From Bacteroides gallinarum DSM 18171 = JCM 13658 (lineage in GTDB: Bacteria > Bacteroidota > Bacteroidia > Bacteroidales > Bacteroidaceae), in NCBI RefSeq assembly GCF_000374365.1, contig NZ_KB894141.1:1-63276 (forward strand): a DNA stretch of 63,276 bases, written 5' to 3'. Both the position numbers and the translations under genes were made by a program. The stretch's first letter is position 1. Each line of letters starts with the position of its first letter. This document shows positions 26,542 to 36,101 of the stretch, in pieces. The notes beneath the pieces were generated by a model. That model had not been told where the DNA came from. It did not search any database and saw only the letters and a program-made list of their open reading frames with translations.

Positions 26542-27855
26542 ATGCGCATCAAATTCTACTTTTTCATCCTCGCATTGCTTCTGCTTGGCATGGGCGGGGC
26601 TTTGATATACCTGTGGGGCGGGACGCACTCCATACATCTGTACGTTGCCGAAGGGGGCATCGCACTTATACTCGTCTATCTGCTGGTATTCTACCGTAAG
26701 ATTGTAAAGCCGATGAGCACGATAGGGAGCGGTATGGAGCTGCTGCGTGAGCAGGATTTCAGCAGCCGGCTCAGCCTGGTGGGGCAGTACGAAGCCGACC
26801 GTATCGTGAACATCTTCAACCGTATGATGGAGCAGCTCAAGAACGAGCGTTTGCGCATGCGCGAGCAGAACCATTTTCTCGACCTGCTGATTCAGGCGTC
26901 GCCTATGGGACTCGTCATCATGACGCTGGACGGCGAGGTGTCGCAGCTCAACCCTATGGCGGTAAAGATGCTGGGTATCCGCCGGGAAGATGCACAGGGT
27001 AGGCGGCTGGAACATATTGACTCGCCGTTGGCGGAGGAGCTGGCGTCTATCCCCAAGGAGCAAACCTCGGTGGTGCGGCTGAATGATGCGAATATCTACA
27101 AATGTACCCACTCCTCGTTTATAGACAGAGGCTTCAAGCATCCTTTCTTTCTGATAGAACGTATGACGGACGAGGTGATGAAAGCCGAGAAGCGTGCATA
27201 CGGTAAGGTAATCCGCATGATTGCCCACGAGGTGAACAATACGACCGCCGGCATCACCTCTACGCTGGATACGGTGGAGCAGGCGCTCTCTACCGAGGAA
27301 GGCATGGAGGATATCTGCGATGTGATGCGCGTGTGTACGGAGCGCTGTTTCTCCATGAGCCGTTTCATCACCCGTTTTGCAGATGTGGTGAAAATTCCCG
27401 AATCCACGCTGGCTCCTGTGCGGCTGAACGAGTTGGTATCCATGTGCAAGCGTTTTATGGAGGGGATGTGCAACGACCGCAACATCGCCCTCCGCCTGGA
27501 GTGCGACCCGGAGGTGGGTGAGGTACGTCTGGACGCTTCGCTGTTCGAGCAGGTCTTGGTCAATATCATAAAGAATGCCGCCGAAAGCATAGAGAGCGCC
27601 GGCGCAGCGGCAAGCAGGCAGGGCGAGATAACGGTAAAGACCATTGCCCCCGCTTCCATAGAAATCGTAGACAATGGTCCTGGAATCAGTAAAGAAACCG
27701 AAGCCAAACTTTTCAGCCCCTTCTTTTCCACCAAACCGAACGGGCAGGGAATAGGTCTGGTATTTATCAGGGAAGTGCTGAGCCGCCACGGTTGTACCTT
27801 CTCCTTGCGTACGTACAGCGACGGCATGACCCGTTTCCGAATCTTGTTTAGCTGA
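26542..27855 (+). CDS. Sensor histidine kinase (NtrB/NtrY-like)
   Basis: Partner kinase for the sigma-54 regulator upstream. The 437-residue protein has two N-terminal membrane helices with a very short loop between them (about 5-25 and 35-52), a HAMP-like linker, a PAS domain (about 110-200, LDLLIQASPMGLVIM), the phospho-acceptor box MIAHEVNNTTAG, and an ATP-binding domain with NIIKNAAES, VDNGPGIS and GQGIGLVFIREVL. The small periplasmic loop suggests it senses the membrane or the cytoplasm. The stop is followed by a weak hairpin (GCGGA / TCCGC) before the converging aspD gene. Confidence 0.92.
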   Translation: MRIKFYFFILALLLLGMGGALIYLWGGTHSIHLYVAEGGIALILVYLLVFYRKIVKPMSTIGSGMELLREQDFSSRLSLVGQYEADRIVNIFNRMMEQLKNERLRMREQNHFLDLLIQASPMGLVIMTLDGEVSQLNPMAVKMLGIRREDAQGRRLEHIDSPLAEELASIPKEQTSVVRLNDANIYKCTHSSFIDRGFKHPFFLIERMTDEVMKAEKRAYGKVIRMIAHEVNNTTAGITSTLDTVEQALSTEEGMEDICDVMRVCTERCFSMSRFITRFADVVKIPESTLAPVRLNELVSMCKRFMEGMCNDRNIALRLECDPEVGEVRLDASLFEQVLVNIIKNAAESIESAGAAASRQGEITVKTIAPASIEIVDNGPGISKETEAKLFSPFFSTKPNGQGIGLVFIREVLSRHGCTFSLRTYSDGMTRFRILFS

Positions 27856-27878
27856 AAGCGGAGGAAGGCAGTCCGCCT

Positions 27879-29513
27879 TTACTTCTTCGCCTTTCCCTCT
27901 TGGCTTTTCTTCCACTCTGCGGCATATTCATCTAATATGCGTTTGATGCTTTTGCCTATTATAACGTAGTCCTCCTCGTTGAGGTTGGCAAGGGAGGCGC
28001 GTATGCTCCATTCCGGACCGTTGAAGCCGCCGCCGTTCAGGAGCACCAGGGAGGTTTCTTTGGCAAGGCGGAACACGACGTTCAGGGGGCTGTACGTCTT
28101 TTTAAGGTATTCCACGAACTTGTCTCCGTAGAATTTCTTCGCCCAGACCAGCATGTCGATTTCCGTGTAATAACCCACCCGCAAAGGGTCTTCCAACAGT
28201 GTAAAACCGGTATTGTCCCAAAGCGCCTGCAAGCGTCGCCGGATAATTTCCTGCATCTTCTGCTTGTATCTGTTCTCCTTGTCCAGCAGGGCGAAGGCGG
28301 CGAACAGACTCATTTGCATCTGCTGCGGCAGCGACAGGCCTGCGGTATGGTTCAGCGCTACCTGGCGGCTGTCCGCCACCATGCGGTCTATGAATTTCAG
28401 CTTCTCCGGGTGCAGGGTGAGCGTGGCGTAACGGCGGTCGAGGGCTTCGCGTTTCTCCTTCGGCAGCCGGGACAGTTGCCGGTCGTACACATTGTATTCG
28501 TGTAGGGCGATGACGGCGTTGCGCCAGCCGGTAGCGCCGAAGTATTTGGCGAAGGAATATACGCAGAGCGTATTGTACGGTATCTCCGCCATGAACGAGC
28601 GGAAATGCGGGCTGAAAGTGCCGTACACATCGTCCGTAATAATCATCAGGTTGGGATTGTCCTCCTTTACGATGTTTACGATGCGCGCCATTGTTTCGGG
28701 GCTGAGCGTGTAGCTGGGCGGGTTGCTCGGATTGGTGACGAACAGCGCCTTAATAGCCGGATTTTTCAGCCTGTCTATGTCCTCATCGCTGTATTGCCAC
28801 AGGTGCAGCCCGTCCTTGTTCATGCGGTTGGCGTGCAGCTCGGTTACATTGAACCGGTAGCGGCTTAACTGCGGTATCTCTATGTAGGGCGTAAAGGCGG
28901 GAACCATGAGGGCGATGCCGTCGCCCTGGTTCAGCAGGAAATTCTCCTGCAAAGAGTCGAATATGTAGCACATGGCGGCCGTTCCGCCTTCGGTGGCAAA
29001 GAGGTCGAAGGCGCCGCGGGGCGGACGGTTGTCGCACATTTCCTGGTTCAGATAGTCGCGTACCAGTATCTCGGTGAAGTGCAGGATGCGGTCGGGTACG
29101 GGATACTGGTTACCGATAACGCTTTCCGCCCATTCATGGACAAGGCTGTCGGGGTCTGCGGCATGCTGCATCAGCATGTAGTTGTAGGTTTGTTCCAGCA
29201 GCTTGGCTCCCGGCTGGTAGGTGTTGCTTTTGAGGAATTGCTCGAAGCGGGCGGCGATGCCCTGCTTGGTAGGAGTTCCGGCAATGCCTTCGGGGAGGAA
29301 CATAACGTGGCGGCATTCTTCCAGCCCGAACCTGCCCAACAGGAAAAATGCTTCGCGCGGGGTGGTTGCAATCCAGTTGGGATTACCGCGTCCGGCATTC
29401 AGCATGCTGCGGGCGGTCTTTTTCAGGCTTTCGTCTGCCATGTCGATAAGGCGGTTTTTCAGCTCGAAAGGGCTGATATTCTCCATTTTCTTTTCTAAAA
29501 GTTTTGTATCCAT
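27879..29513 (-). CDS. aspD: Bifunctional aspartate aminotransferase / aspartate 4-decarboxylase
   Basis: PLP enzyme that decarboxylates L-aspartate to L-alanine and CO2. The 544-residue length and the N-terminal segment LNAGRGNPNWIATTPREAF are typical of AspD rather than of ordinary aspartate aminotransferases (about 400). The PLP lysine lies in YSFAKYFGATGWRN, and FVTNPSNPPSY and IITDDVYGTF are also typical. Its partner antiporter gene aspT lies upstream on the same strand, separated by 774 bp of repeats. In known cases AspD consumes a proton inside the cell and AspT exchanges aspartate for alanine, together making a proton motive force. Confidence 0.93.
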   Translation of the reverse strand: MDTKLLEKKMENISPFELKNRLIDMADESLKKTARSMLNAGRGNPNWIATTPREAFFLLGRFGLEECRHVMFLPEGIAGTPTKQGIAARFEQFLKSNTYQPGAKLLEQTYNYMLMQHAADPDSLVHEWAESVIGNQYPVPDRILHFTEILVRDYLNQEMCDNRPPRGAFDLFATEGGTAAMCYIFDSLQENFLLNQGDGIALMVPAFTPYIEIPQLSRYRFNVTELHANRMNKDGLHLWQYSDEDIDRLKNPAIKALFVTNPSNPPSYTLSPETMARIVNIVKEDNPNLMIITDDVYGTFSPHFRSFMAEIPYNTLCVYSFAKYFGATGWRNAVIALHEYNVYDRQLSRLPKEKREALDRRYATLTLHPEKLKFIDRMVADSRQVALNHTAGLSLPQQMQMSLFAAFALLDKENRYKQKMQEIIRRRLQALWDNTGFTLLEDPLRVGYYTEIDMLVWAKKFYGDKFVEYLKKTYSPLNVVFRLAKETSLVLLNGGGFNGPEWSIRASLANLNEEDYVIIGKSIKRILDEYAAEWKKSQEGKAKK

Positions 29514-29517
29514 ATAA

Positions 29518-29733
29518 TCTGAAGTTTTTAAGTTTTCTTTATTCTGAAAATAGGTTTTTTTTGTTCTGAAAATAAGTTTTCTTTATTCCGGAAATAAGTT
29601 CTTTTTATTCCGGAAATAAGTTTTCTTTGTTCTGAAAATAAGTTCTTTTTGTTCTGATAATAAATTCTCTTTATTCTGAAAATAAGTTCTCTTTGTTCTG
29701 ATAATAAATTCTCTTTATTCTGATAAATTGTTG
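29518..29733. repeat. Tandem array, nine units of 22 bp, upstream of aspD
   Basis: Units of the form TTCTGAAAATAAGTTYTCTT begin at 29542, 29564, 29586, 29608, 29630, 29652, 29674, 29696 and 29718, exactly 22 bases apart; a partial unit starts at 29518. Differences are single bases (TTCCGG, GATAAT). It begins five bases before the aspD start codon, so it forms the aspD leader or promoter region. It is not a CRISPR: units abut, with no spacers. Confidence 0.9.
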
Positions 29734-29746
29734 CACGTCTGTCATT

Positions 29747-29937
29747 CCTAAGGCTGAAAGCCTTTTATAATACAGCCCGGGGTAACACCCCGGGGGATAA
29801 ATGTCCTCAGCATTCTGCGCCCTGTAAGGGCAAAATCTTTGAATATTATCTTTTGCCCTTACAGGGCGCAATGTTAGTCATATTCACATTCCCGGGGTGT
29901 TACCCCGGGCTGTATGATAAAAGCCTTTCAGGCTTAG
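29747..29937. repeat. 190-bp long inverted repeat (MITE-like)
   Basis: Outer arms of about 45 bases (CTAAGGCTGAAAGCC through the word CAGCCCGGGGTAACACCCCG, and the complement ending at 29937) pair with few mismatches. Inside, a perfect 19-bp stem (GCGCCCTGTAAGGGCAAAA at 29817-29835, complement at 29851-29869) closes a 15-base loop. CTGTCATT at 29739 and AATGACAG at 29965 extend the symmetry outward. No coding capacity. It may be a non-autonomous mobile element or a very stable RNA hairpin. Confidence 0.8.
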
Positions 29938-30002
29938 AATTTGTCAAATCATACTTTGCTACGTTGAATGACAGATACTCTTGATATAAATTAAATTTTA
30001 AC

Positions 30003-30115
30003 ACTTGCTTATTCACTAACATTTACTTATTCACTAACACTTGCTTATTCACTAACAATTACTTATTCACTAATACTTATGCTGAGAATGATTCATGTGC
30101 TGAGAATGATTCATG
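30003..30115. repeat. Two adjacent arrays of 18-bp units
   Basis: CTTATTCACTAACAYTTR units start at 30008, 30026, 30044 and 30062, exactly 18 bases apart, with a broken copy at 30076. TGCTGAGAATGATTCATG follows as two exact copies at 30080-30097 and 30098-30115, and a diverged third at about 30119. Unit length is 18 in both arrays although the sequences are unrelated. Confidence 0.85.
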
Positions 30116-30129
30116 CAATAGCTGAAAAC

Positions 30130-30224
30130 TATTCGTACAACAACCGGGTTGTTTTCTTACGACAGCTGTTGATTTATCATACAACAGCTGTGAAGTTATC
30201 TTACAACAACTTTTGTAAGATTAG
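30130..30224. repeat. Array of four 22-bp units with CAACAGCTGTTG-like cores
   Basis: TACAACAAC or TACGACAGC words begin at 30136, 30158, 30180 and 30202, exactly 22 bases apart. The units contain near-palindromes (ACAGCTGT). It lies about 65-150 bases past the aspT stop. The period equals that of the unrelated array at 29518. Confidence 0.8.
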
Positions 30225-30287
30225 ATTGCATTGCTTTGCAGGTCAGTTCCCTAATTACAGGCTGTTGATTTAGAGTGTCTTGGCACG

Positions 30288-31982
30288 TTAAATCAGCAGG
30301 ACAATAACCACACCCCATATAATGAGTAAAGTGTTGCCCACGGCATACGTCACCGTATAGCCCAGTGCCGGCGTTTCGCTTTCTACGGCATCCTGTATGG
30401 CTCCGAGCGCTGCCGTGGTGGTTCTTGCACCTGCGCAACACCCCAGGGCGATAGCCGGATGAAACTTGAATAAATACCTTGCCAGCAGCAGCCCGATAAT
30501 CAGGGGGAGGGTAGTGGCAGCCGCGCCTACCAGGAACAGGCTGACCCCTACGTCGTGGAAACCCTGTACGAAACTGGGACCTGCCGATATGCCTACCACG
30601 GCGATGAACATATTCAGCCCTACGTTATTCAATACCCACTGCGACGGTTCGGGAATACGCCCGAAGGTAGGATGCTTGCTGCGCAGCCAGCCGAAGAACA
30701 GCCCTGCTATCAGTGCCCCGCCACTGGTGCTCAGGCTTATCGGCACGCCGCCGATATGGACGGACAATGCACCGAACAACCCGCCCACGAGGATACCCAA
30801 CCCTACGAAAATCATGTCCGTCTGGTTGGTGGGGCGGTCTGCATAGCCCAGGCGCTTGGCGGCGGCATCTACCTCCTGGCGGGTTCCCACTATCTCTACG
30901 ACGTCGCCGGCATCTACCACGGTCTGCGCCATAACGGGAATGTCGATGCCCGTACGCTTGATGCTGCGGATACTGACGCCGTGCATGAATTTCTCGCTGC
31001 GGATTGCCGAAACGGTTTTGCCGGCAAAGGTCTTTTTGGTTATCATGACCGGCAGTCTCTCCGCCGGGAAGTCGAGCAGTTGCGGGTCTACTACTTCGGG
31101 TCCTATCCAGTCTTCCTCGCCGATAACGTACTCCCGGCGTCCGCTCAGTACGACTTCGTCGCCAGTTTCCAGTTGCACGTTGGGGCCGACCTCACGGATA
31201 GCGCCCGCTTTGCGTATCCGTTCTACGAACAGGCGCTTGCCTTGTTGCTGGAAGTGCATTTCGAGGTCTATCACCCGTTTCCCGTTCCCGAACCACTCGT
31301 TCTCGATGCGGTAGGCGCGGAAGGTTACGGGACGTGCGGCGTGCATGAAGCCCGGTTCGTCTGCCTGCGAGTTACCCATTCGGGCTTCCATGTCCTTGCA
31401 GGCGGCTTTCACCTTGTCCAGCCCGCCCAGCATCTTCGGACCTATGGACGAGAGTACCCAGGCGGAGCCGGCAGTACCGAAGATGTAGGTCACGGCGTAC
31501 GACACCGGGATGATGTTGGCGTAACTCTGCCGTTGTGCCTCGTCCAACTCCATATTGGCCATGGTGTCTTCCGCCACGCCGATAACGGCGGATATGGTTT
31601 GCGAGCCGGCAAGCAGCCCTGCCGCTTCTCCCATATTGTATCCCATGAGGAGGGAGAGCAGCCAGGTTACTCCTAGGATAGACAGGCACATCAGCACCGC
31701 GAATGCTACCTGCGGCAGCCCGTCTTTTTTCAGCCCGCGGAAAAACTGGGGACCTACCTTGTAGCCTACGGCAAAGAGGAACAGGAGGAAAAATACCGAT
31801 TTGATAGGGCCGGGCACGGCGATATTCAGTTGTCCCACCACCACGCCTACCAATAGTACGCTGGTAACGGTTCCCAGGCTGAATTTGCCGATGCGTAGCT
31901 TGCCCAGCCAAAATCCCAGGAAGATTGTGAGGAAAATAGCTAATTCGGGACGCTCCCTAAGTTGGTTGAAAATCCATTCCAT
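30288..31982 (-). CDS. aspT: Aspartate:alanine antiporter (AspT family)
   Basis: Electrogenic exchanger in the inner membrane, importing aspartate and exporting alanine. The 564 residues form two membrane halves (about 1-185 and 375-564) around a large cytoplasmic part (about 200-370) with two TrkA-C/RCK-C-like regions ([33 protein letters not shown]). The second half repeats the motif of the first ([37 protein letters not shown]), as in the AspT/YidE family. Presence of aspD on the same strand supports aspartate over other substrates. The long gap of 774 bp argues for separate control of aspD. Confidence 0.9.
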   Translation of the reverse strand: MEWIFNQLRERPELAIFLTIFLGFWLGKLRIGKFSLGTVTSVLLVGVVVGQLNIAVPGPIKSVFFLLFLFAVGYKVGPQFFRGLKKDGLPQVAFAVLMCLSILGVTWLLSLLMGYNMGEAAGLLAGSQTISAVIGVAEDTMANMELDEAQRQSYANIIPVSYAVTYIFGTAGSAWVLSSIGPKMLGGLDKVKAACKDMEARMGNSQADEPGFMHAARPVTFRAYRIENEWFGNGKRVIDLEMHFQQQGKRLFVERIRKAGAIREVGPNVQLETGDEVVLSGRREYVIGEEDWIGPEVVDPQLLDFPAERLPVMITKKTFAGKTVSAIRSEKFMHGVSIRSIKRTGIDIPVMAQTVVDAGDVVEIVGTRQEVDAAAKRLGYADRPTNQTDMIFVGLGILVGGLFGALSVHIGGVPISLSTSGGALIAGLFFGWLRSKHPTFGRIPEPSQWVLNNVGLNMFIAVVGISAGPSFVQGFHDVGVSLFLVGAAATTLPLIIGLLLARYLFKFHPAIALGCCAGARTTTAALGAIQDAVESETPALGYTVTYAVGNTLLIIWGVVIVLLI

Positions 31983-32125
31983 AATTAAAAATTTAGGTCA
32001 TTCGTATGTTTTTTGCAAGTTGCTTTCGCTATACAACGGGTTTTAACGGGAAGTGTTTTAAATAAAAGTGGTTTTTTAGAACATTTATTCCGTAAAACCG
32101 GACTTTCGGAAAAAGTTTTCTTCCG

Positions 32126-32133
32126 TACCTTTG
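32126..32133 (+). promoter_or_regulatory. Promoter -7 box for the DUF5686 gene
   Basis: TACCTTTG matches TANNTTTG and lies 26 bases upstream of the start at 32160. The corresponding -33 region has TTTC at 32104-32107. Confidence 0.45.
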
Positions 32134-32159
32134 CGCACTGAATGATAGAAGGGTAAGGT

Positions 32160-34697
32160 ATGAGGTTGTTTATTAGGCTGTTTCTGCTGTTGCAGGCGAT
32201 TGCCGTGCCTTTGCGGGCGCAGTATGTGGTGCAGGGCGTTGTCACTGATTCGCTGACGCGGGAGCCGTTGCCATACACCTCGGTCTACCTGAAAGGGACT
32301 ACGGAAGGGGGGATGACGGACGACAAGGGAGCCTTTTCCTTCAAGACTTATCGTGCGGAAGCCCGGCTGGTAGTCTCGGCTGTGGGCTATAACGAATATA
32401 CCCGGCTGATTCACCCGGCGCGCAGGGAGCGTATAAGGGTGGCGCTTGCCCCCACTGCCTATGCGTTGAACGAGGTGGTGGTGAAACCCAAGCGCGAGCG
32501 TTACAGGAAGAAAGACAATCCGGCGGTGGAGTTCGTGCGGCAGATGATAGAGCACCGGGACGATTTCTCGCCGGACGAGCACGACTACTGGCAACGCGAG
32601 CGTTACGAGAAAATGACGTTCGCCATTAATAACTTCGACAGCGTGAAGCAGCAGAAATGGCTGTACCGCAAATTCAAGTTCCTCACCGATTATGTGGATA
32701 CTTCCGCCGTCACCGGAAAACCGGTGCTGGCGGTGTCTAACCGCGAGCTGCTGGCTACGGACTATTACCGCCGGTCGCCCCGTAGCGAGAGGCAGTGGGT
32801 AAAGGCGCGCCGGCAGGCGGGTGTGGACGAGATGCTATCCCAGCAGGGCATGGAGCAGGCTATCAGCGTCACCATGACAGATGTGGATATTTACCGGAAC
32901 AATATAACGCTGTTCACCAATAAGTTCGTCAGCCCGCTTTCTTCCATAGGCCCTTCGTTCTACAAATACTACCTCATGGATACGCTGACCGTGGCGGGGA
33001 AGCCTTGCGTAGACCTTACTTTCGTACCTTTCAACTCCGAGTCGTTCGGCTTTACGGGGCATCTGTACGTGATGCTGGACAGCACGTATTTCGTACGCCG
33101 CGTGGTGATGAACTTCCCCCGGAAAATCAACCTGAACTTTGTGGATTACATGAAGATAGAGCAGAACTTCGACCGTGCGGACGACGGCACGAGGCAGCTT
33201 ACCGACGAAAGCATCACGACGGAATTCAAGCTGGTGGATAACAGTGACGGTATTTATGCCAAGCGCGATGTTTACTACCGGAATTATGCCTACGGGGCTA
33301 CCGATGATGCTTTGCAGGCGTTCCGGAGGCCGGAGAAGGTTATCGAGGGCATGGAGGCTTCCGCCCGTTCCGATGCTTACTGGGATGCCAACCGGTTTGT
33401 GGAGGTGAGCCGGAAGGAGACTTCCGTAGATAAGATGATGACGCAGTTGCGCAGTTATCCGGTTTATTACTGGACGGAGAAGGTGTTGAAGGTGCTGTTC
33501 ACGGGGTATATCCCCGCTCCTAAAGAGAAAGAGCCTTTGTTCTATATCGGCATGATGAATACCACTGTTAGCGGTAATACGCTGGAAGGGCTGCGCGTAC
33601 GTGCCGGCGGCATGACGACGGCGTGGCTCAATCCCCATTGGTTCGGCAGGGGGTATGCCGCTTACGGTTTCCGCGACGAGCGGGTGAAGGGGCTGGCGGA
33701 GTTGGAATATTCTTTCCATAGGAAAAAGGAGTATGCCAACGAATTTCCCATTCACTCGCTGAAGCTCCGTTACTTGTCCGACGTCAACCAGTACGGGCAG
33801 CATTACCTTTACACCAGCCAGGACAATGTGTTCCTTGCCTTGAAACGCCAGAAGGACGACCGCATCGGCTATCAGCGGAAAGCGGAGCTGACGTACACCA
33901 ACGAGTTCCATTCGGGCTTTTCTTTCCAGTTGACCACACGTCTGCGGAAAGACGAGTCTTCGCATCTTATCCCTTTCATCAGGCAGGATGCGGACAGGAC
34001 GTTCGTAAAGAGTATTTCTACCAGCGAGCTGGAGCTGAAATTGCGTTACGCCCCTAACGAGAAGTTCTTCCAGACGCAGTGGAACCGTTTCCCGGTGTCG
34101 CTGGATGCCCCGGTATTTACGCTGACACATACAATGGCTGCCAAGGGGGTGCTGGGCGGAGACTACACCTATCATTACACGGAGGCGGGCTTCCAGAAAC
34201 GTTTCTGGTTTTCGGCTTTCGGCTACACGGATGTTATCCTGAAGGCGGGCAAGGTGTGGAATAAGGTTCCTTTTCCGTTGCTTATCATTCCCAACGCCAA
34301 CTTGTCTTACACTATTCAGCCGGAGTCTTACTCGCTGATGAATGCCATGGAGTTTATGAACGACGAATATGCTTCGTGGGACGTGACTTATTTCCTGAAC
34401 GGTTTTCTCTTCAACCGCATTCCGTTGTTGAAGAAACTGAAATGGCGCGAGGTATTGTCCTGCCGGGGCATTTACGGAAACCTGAGCGACAAGAACAACC
34501 CGGAACTCAGCGGAGGGCTGTTCGCTTTTCCGGCAGGAAGCACCACCATGGGGCATACTCCGTATGTGGAAGCGGGGGTGGGTATCGAGAATATCCTGAA
34601 GGTGCTCCGGGTGGATTATGTGTGGCGTTTGACGTACCGGAATTTACCGAATACAGATAAATCCGGGCTCAGAATTAGCCTGCACATGACATTTTAA
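32160..34697 (+). CDS. DUF5686 protein with carboxypeptidase-like regulatory domain
   Basis: An 845-residue exported protein, probably outer-membrane. Signal peptide 1-21 (ending PLRAQ), then a carboxypeptidase-like regulatory domain (about 22-105, VVQGVVTDSLTREPLPYTSVYL), then a long region of the DUF5686 type ending in amphipathic beta-strands with a C-terminal Phe (LRISLHMTF), as in outer-membrane barrels. Family function is unknown; it is widespread in Bacteroidetes. Single gene, with no obvious partners. Confidence 0.82.
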   Translation: MRLFIRLFLLLQAIAVPLRAQYVVQGVVTDSLTREPLPYTSVYLKGTTEGGMTDDKGAFSFKTYRAEARLVVSAVGYNEYTRLIHPARRERIRVALAPTAYALNEVVVKPKRERYRKKDNPAVEFVRQMIEHRDDFSPDEHDYWQRERYEKMTFAINNFDSVKQQKWLYRKFKFLTDYVDTSAVTGKPVLAVSNRELLATDYYRRSPRSERQWVKARRQAGVDEMLSQQGMEQAISVTMTDVDIYRNNITLFTNKFVSPLSSIGPSFYKYYLMDTLTVAGKPCVDLTFVPFNSESFGFTGHLYVMLDSTYFVRRVVMNFPRKINLNFVDYMKIEQNFDRADDGTRQLTDESITTEFKLVDNSDGIYAKRDVYYRNYAYGATDDALQAFRRPEKVIEGMEASARSDAYWDANRFVEVSRKETSVDKMMTQLRSYPVYYWTEKVLKVLFTGYIPAPKEKEPLFYIGMMNTTVSGNTLEGLRVRAGGMTTAWLNPHWFGRGYAAYGFRDERVKGLAELEYSFHRKKEYANEFPIHSLKLRYLSDVNQYGQHYLYTSQDNVFLALKRQKDDRIGYQRKAELTYTNEFHSGFSFQLTTRLRKDESSHLIPFIRQDADRTFVKSISTSELELKLRYAPNEKFFQTQWNRFPVSLDAPVFTLTHTMAAKGVLGGDYTYHYTEAGFQKRFWFSAFGYTDVILKAGKVWNKVPFPLLIIPNANLSYTIQPESYSLMNAMEFMNDEYASWDVTYFLNGFLFNRIPLLKKLKWREVLSCRGIYGNLSDKNNPELSGGLFAFPAGSTTMGHTPYVEAGVGIENILKVLRVDYVWRLTYRNLPNTDKSGLRISLHMTF

Positions 34698-34749
34698 CTT
34701 AAATCTTACTAACAGAACATTAAATCGGATAAAATGACTAATCTCAATT

Positions 34750-34770
34750 GGGTAAAATACCCTAAATTTG
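34750..34770 (+). promoter_or_regulatory. Palindrome and promoter box before the inositol-lipid cluster
   Basis: GGGTA-AAA-TACCC (34750-34762) is a 13-bp perfect palindrome that touches a TANNTTTG box (TAAATTTG, 34763-34770), 30 bases upstream of the inositol-phosphate synthase start. A repressor bound there would cover the promoter. No regulator for it is identifiable in this window. Confidence 0.45.
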
Positions 34771-34799
34771 AGCAATTTTTTAAACTCTAAATAATAACA

Positions 34800-36095
34800 A
34801 TGGCAATGAAAGAAAACATTAAGCCGGCAACCGGACGTTTGGGTGTACTGGTAGTCGGAGTGGGTGGTGCGGTTGCAACCACTATGATTACAGGTACATT
34901 AGCTGCCCGTAAGGGTTTGGCAAAAGCTATAGGCTCAATCACACAAATGGCTACTATGCGTATGCAGGACGGCAAGGAACACCTTATCAAGGATGTAGTG
35001 CCCTTGGCCGATTTGAACGATATCGTTTTTGGCGGTTGGGATATTTTTGCGGACGATGCATACGAAGCTGCGGTGTATGCGGAGGTGCTGAAGGAAAAAG
35101 ACCTGAATCTCGTGAAAGACGAGTTGCAGGCTATCAAGCCCATGCCTGCCGCTTTCGACCATAATTTTGCAAAGCGTCTGAACGGTACGCACATCAAGAA
35201 TGCCGCTACGCGTTGGGATATGGTGGAACAGTTGCGCAACGATATCCGTACTTTCAAGGCAGAGAACAACTGCGACCGTATCGTCGTGCTGTGGGCTGCA
35301 AGTACCGAGATTTACGTTCCCCTGGCCGATGAGCACAAATCGCTCGCCGCACTGGAGAAAGCTATGAAGGACAACAACACGGAGGTTATCTCTCCGAGCA
35401 TGTGCTACGCTTATGCCGCCATTGCCGAGGGTGCTCCGTTCATCATGGGCGCTCCCAACCTGTGCGTGGATACTCCTGCCATGTGGGAATTCTCGCAGAA
35501 AATGAATGTACCCATTGCCGGTAAGGACTTCAAGAGCGGACAGACGCTGATGAAAACCGTGCTTGCCCCGATGTTCAAGACGCGTATGCTGGGTGTGAGC
35601 GGTTGGTTCTCTACCAATATCCTGGGCAACCGCGACGGCGAGGTGCTCGACCAGCCGGAAAACTTCAAGACCAAGGAGGTCAGCAAGCTGTCCGTTATCG
35701 ACAATATCTTCGAACCCGAAAAATTCCCCGACCTCTACGGCGATGTGTACCACAAGGTACGTATCAACTATTACCCGCCGCGCAAGGACAACAAGGAGGC
35801 ATGGGACAATATCGACATCTTCGGTTGGATGGGTTATCCTATGGAAATCAAGGTTAACTTCCTGTGCCGCGACTCTATCCTGGCTGCTCCTATCGCCCTC
35901 GACCTGGTTATCTTCAGCGACCTCGCCCTGCGTGCGGGCATGTGCGGCATCCAGACCTGGCTGTCGTTCTTCTGCAAGAGCCCGATGCACGACTTCGATC
36001 ACCAGCCGGTACACGACCTGTTCCAGCAGTGGAGAATGGTGAAGGAAACGCTCCGCAACATGGTGGGTGAAACCGCACCGAGTTATCTGGACTAA
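34800..36095 (+). CDS. ino1: myo-Inositol-1(3)-phosphate synthase
   Basis: NAD-dependent isomerase that makes inositol-3-phosphate from glucose-6-phosphate. The 431-residue protein has the nucleotide-binding GVLVVGVGGAVATTM at residues 15-29 and the family motifs PLADLNDIVFGGWD, ASTEIY and SGWFSTNILGNRDG. It opens a cluster with PgpA-like phosphatase, GtrA, CDP-alcohol transferase and PAP2 genes. The same order is known from Bacteroides thetaiotaomicron BT_1526 to BT_1522, which makes phosphatidylinositol and inositol phosphorylceramide. Locus comparison is from memory. Confidence 0.93.
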   Translation: MAMKENIKPATGRLGVLVVGVGGAVATTMITGTLAARKGLAKAIGSITQMATMRMQDGKEHLIKDVVPLADLNDIVFGGWDIFADDAYEAAVYAEVLKEKDLNLVKDELQAIKPMPAAFDHNFAKRLNGTHIKNAATRWDMVEQLRNDIRTFKAENNCDRIVVLWAASTEIYVPLADEHKSLAALEKAMKDNNTEVISPSMCYAYAAIAEGAPFIMGAPNLCVDTPAMWEFSQKMNVPIAGKDFKSGQTLMKTVLAPMFKTRMLGVSGWFSTNILGNRDGEVLDQPENFKTKEVSKLSVIDNIFEPEKFPDLYGDVYHKVRINYYPPRKDNKEAWDNIDIFGWMGYPMEIKVNFLCRDSILAAPIALDLVIFSDLALRAGMCGIQTWLSFFCKSPMHDFDHQPVHDLFQQWRMVKETLRNMVGETAPSYLD

Positions 36096-36101
36096 AATAA
36101 A

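Noticed and set aside
26512..27915. 467-codon open frame on the minus strand
   Set aside because: Antisense to the histidine kinase and runs through a repeat; no domain seen.
29518..30224. CRISPR array
   Set aside because: Units of 18 or 22 bp abut with no unique spacers, and no cas genes are present.
30555..31676. 373-codon open frame on the plus strand
   Set aside because: Antisense to aspT, low-complexity composition and no recognisable domain.
32835..34556. 573-codon open frame on the minus strand
   Set aside because: Antisense to the DUF5686 gene; rich in His, Arg and Gln as shadow frames of this genome are.
34935..36014. 359-codon open frame on the minus strand
   Set aside because: Antisense to inositol-phosphate synthase.
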